A stretch of DNA of 34,378 nucleotides, taken from contig JAFPWO010000029.1 in assembly GCA_017394885.1 (NCBI GenBank), positions 1 to 34,378 on the forward strand, in the 5' to 3' direction. The DNA comes from Lachnospiraceae bacterium (GTDB taxonomy: Bacteria; Bacillota; Clostridia; Lachnospirales; Lachnospiraceae). Shown here piece after piece: positions 32,619 to 34,378 of the stretch (positions are counted from its first letter, which is position 1; every line of letters starts with the position of its first letter). The notes under the pieces were generated by a model. It searched no databases, was not told the DNA's origin, and saw only the letters and a list, made by a program, of their open reading frames with translations. The translations under genes and the position numbers were made by a program.

Positions 32619-33947
32619 ATGAAACACTGCTTGACCCGCCTGATCAGCGTGCTTGTGACCGCAGCCATGCTTTTCAGCCTCACCGCCTGCGGCGCTGCGG
32701 CGCCGGGGACGGAAAATGCAAAGGAGACGGCTTCCGGAACCACGAACACGGATATGACAGAAACGATTTCCGAAACAGCTTCCCACGGCGGGAGCAATGC
32801 CATTTATACGCCGCAGACAGTGGACGGAAAAGCCCCGGACGAAGCCTTTCGCACGGCTTATCTGAAGCTCACGGCGGCCCTGATGGCGGCGCACCAGAAA
32901 AACGCGAAGAGCTCGACGCTGATCTCCCCGCTCTCCATTATGACCGCGCTCGCCATGGTCGCGAACGGCGCAGACGGAGATACGCTGGCAGAGATCCAGA
33001 CCCTGCTGGGCGGCGATATCGGGCTGGATACGCTCAACAATTATCTCTACAGCTACTTTCATAGCCTGCCCAGTGACGAGACCGCCCGGTTTGCGGCCGC
33101 GAACTCTATCTGGATCAATGATCTGAGCAGCTTTACGGTCCTGCCTTCTTTCCTGCAGACGAATGCCAATTATTATCAGGCGGAAGTCCGCCGCACCGTC
33201 TTTAATGACGCGGCGGTCAGTGACATCAACGACTGGGTCAGCAAAAATACCGACGCCATGATCCCCCGCATTCTGGACCGCCTGAGCGAGGATGACCGCA
33301 TGATCCTGATCAACGCGCTGGTCTTTGACGCCAAGTGGAACACGATCTTCTTTGAAGAAGCGGTGCAGGATCATGAGTTTACCGCGCTTTCGGGGCAGAA
33401 ACAGACGGTTCCCATGATGAGCGGTTCCGAATACTGGTATCTTTGGGATGAAAACACGGCCGGCTTCATGAAACCGTACCGGGACGATACCTATCGTTTC
33501 GTGGCGCTGCTGCCGGAGGAAGGCACCGATCTGAACGAGTACATTGCTTCCTTAAGCGCAGAGAAGTTAAACGGGCTGCTTCAAAGCGCCAGCAACGAAA
33601 AGGTCAGTATCCTGCTGCCGAAGTTCAGCTATGACGATAACTGGCGGATGGAGACCGATCTGGCCGCGCTCGGCATGCCGGCCGCATTCTGCGCTCTGGC
33701 CGACTTCAGCCGGATCTCCGAGGACACACAGCTGTATATCGATACGGTCATCCACAAGACCCACATCGAAGTAGCGGAGGAAGGGACCCGCGCCGCTGCC
33801 GTCACGATGATTGGATTAAAGAATACGGGGATGCCGATGCAGCCGCCCAAAGAAGTGATCCTGGACCGACCCTTCGTCTATATGATCATCGATACCGAAA
33901 CGCAGCTGCCGATCTTCATCGGCGCCGTCACGGAAATCGCGGAATAA
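32619..33947 (+). CDS. Lipoprotein serpin (serine protease inhibitor family)
   Basis: 442 residues from ATG 32619, with AAAGGAG upstream; the frame is open earlier but crosses the promoter. The first 24 residues are a lipoprotein signal (KHCLTR, hydrophobic core, lipobox LTAC, Cys24). After a Thr/Ser/Glu-rich spacer to about residue 65 comes a full serpin fold: STLISPLSIMTALAMVANGA, then ALVFDAKWNTIF, and the C-terminal DRPFVYMIIDTETQLPIFIG. The reactive-loop hinge EEGTRAAAVTM (387-397) has small residues as inhibitory serpins do. Target and P1 residue cannot be fixed. Bacterial serpins of gut species can inhibit host or competitor proteases; that role is inferred. Confidence 0.95.
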   Translation: MKHCLTRLISVLVTAAMLFSLTACGAAAPGTENAKETASGTTNTDMTETISETASHGGSNAIYTPQTVDGKAPDEAFRTAYLKLTAALMAAHQKNAKSSTLISPLSIMTALAMVANGADGDTLAEIQTLLGGDIGLDTLNNYLYSYFHSLPSDETARFAAANSIWINDLSSFTVLPSFLQTNANYYQAEVRRTVFNDAAVSDINDWVSKNTDAMIPRILDRLSEDDRMILINALVFDAKWNTIFFEEAVQDHEFTALSGQKQTVPMMSGSEYWYLWDENTAGFMKPYRDDTYRFVALLPEEGTDLNEYIASLSAEKLNGLLQSASNEKVSILLPKFSYDDNWRMETDLAALGMPAAFCALADFSRISEDTQLYIDTVIHKTHIEVAEEGTRAAAVTMIGLKNTGMPMQPPKEVILDRPFVYMIIDTETQLPIFIGAVTEIAE

Positions 33948-34008
33948 TGCGGAAAGCAAAAAGAACGGCGGTGTCAGGGCGGCCCTCATAAGACAGTTTT
34001 ATAGTTTT

Positions 34009-34045
34009 CAGGAATGGCATGATCTTCGGGTCATGCCATTTCCTG
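34009..34045. repeat. Long stem-loop spanning the recombinase stop codon
   Basis: CAGG-AATGGCATGATC, loop TTCG, GGTCATGCCATT-TCCTG: a 16-bp stem with one bulge and one G-T pair. The recombinase stop lies within it. No T tract follows on either strand, so it may be a weak bidirectional terminator or an end-specific structure of the mobile element. Confidence 0.55.
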
Positions 34046-34378
34046 TGTCATCAGTTCACTCAGTGGGATGAACCCAATCAGATCATAGCAGATATGGATG
34101 CTCTGGCGGCGTTTCCCACTGCTTTTATCAGGAGCCCCGACATAGATAGCCTTTATCAGCTCATGAGCCGCATAAGGCGTCAATTCCGTCAGCTCTGCGT
34201 ACTTTCTGACCTTCTGAATGAACTGTTCAAGATTCTGGTTCTGTTGTTCCTGTGTTTCGATTTCCTGCCGTAAGACTTCCGCTTCCGCTTTCAGATCACG
34301 CTGCTCGTCCTCATAGGCCCGGCTCATCATGATGAAACGGTCATCACTAATCCGGGAAGCCACATTGTCCTCATAAAG
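34031..34378 (-). CDS. Large serine recombinase, C-terminal part, cut by window edge
   Basis: 115 residues visible; the frame is open to the right edge and begins LYEDNVASRISDDRF, a motif that closes the recombinase domain of large serine recombinases. A coiled-coil stretch (about 20-55, with EQQNQNLEQFIQKVRKY) and the DUF4368-like tail ending LIGFIPLSELMTQEMA follow. Such proteins (TnpX-like) excise and insert conjugative or mobilisable elements. The catalytic N-terminal domain would lie outside the window. It suggests that an integrated element starts here and extends to the right, with its border between 33.95 and 34.03 kb. Confidence 0.87.
   Translation of the reverse strand, partial: LYEDNVASRISDDRFIMMSRAYEDEQRDLKAEAEVLRQEIETQEQQNQNLEQFIQKVRKYAELTELTPYAAHELIKAIYVGAPDKSSGKRRQSIHICYDLIGFIPLSELMTQEMA

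Overview
The window looks like a chromosomal segment of a moderately high-GC Clostridia bacterium, probably Lachnospiraceae-like. This is inferred from gene content: infC-rpmI-rplT behind a transcription attenuator, an ftsK-murE-murF-priA-def cluster, a DUF3784 membrane protein, CHR-type transporters under an ArsR regulator, and sigma-A-type promoters often with an extended TGn -10. No rRNA, species marker or CRISPR array is present, so the assignment stays an inference.

Layout. 1-2 kb: the 3' part of a large secreted or lipoprotein-like gene on the + strand, with a terminator. 2-9.4 kb: a long minus-strand run with a GNAT-serine hydrolase fusion, a DUF218 lipoprotein, a putative HEXXH protein, a GNAT, an M3 peptidase and an AEC transporter, headed by a promoter and a structured leader. 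9.5-11.2 kb: nitrilase, GNAT and a collapsed GNAT pseudogene. 11.3-14.1 kb: an arsR-chr-chr operon with overlapping genes and a visible operator/promoter, plus a CDF metal exporter. 14.2-19.7 kb: small membrane and zinc-ribbon proteins, three more GNATs, a HIT protein, a GrpB-Nudix fusion, and a relic of a serine hydrolase tail.

19.8-21.75 kb is a decayed integrated element at the 3' end of tRNA-Arg(UCU). The last 23 bases of the tRNA gene are duplicated about 1.8 kb away, beside what appears to be the original tRNA terminator. Between the copies lie two tyrosine-integrase C-terminal relics, related dyads, a 45-bp direct repeat, and two intact genes, a CatA-like acetyltransferase and a GNAT. 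A related hairpin motif occurs four times from 18.6 to 21.25 kb, in opposite orientations around small-gene blocks. This is the most unusual structure in the window.

21.8-32.5 kb is core genome: tRNA-Pro, a MITE-like repeat, rplT-rpmI-infC (infC apparently starts at AUC behind a terminator/antiterminator leader), a lone type-IV prepilin peptidase-like gene, and def, priA, murF, murE and ftsK. A lipoprotein serpin follows on the + strand. The right edge cuts a large serine recombinase, so another mobile element probably begins there.

Functionally, the core block couples cell-wall precursor synthesis, chromosome translocation, replication restart and protein maturation. The accessory block is dominated by acyltransferases (nine genes or relics within about 17 kb) and other small detoxification-type enzymes, which suggests repeated gain and loss of short cassettes.
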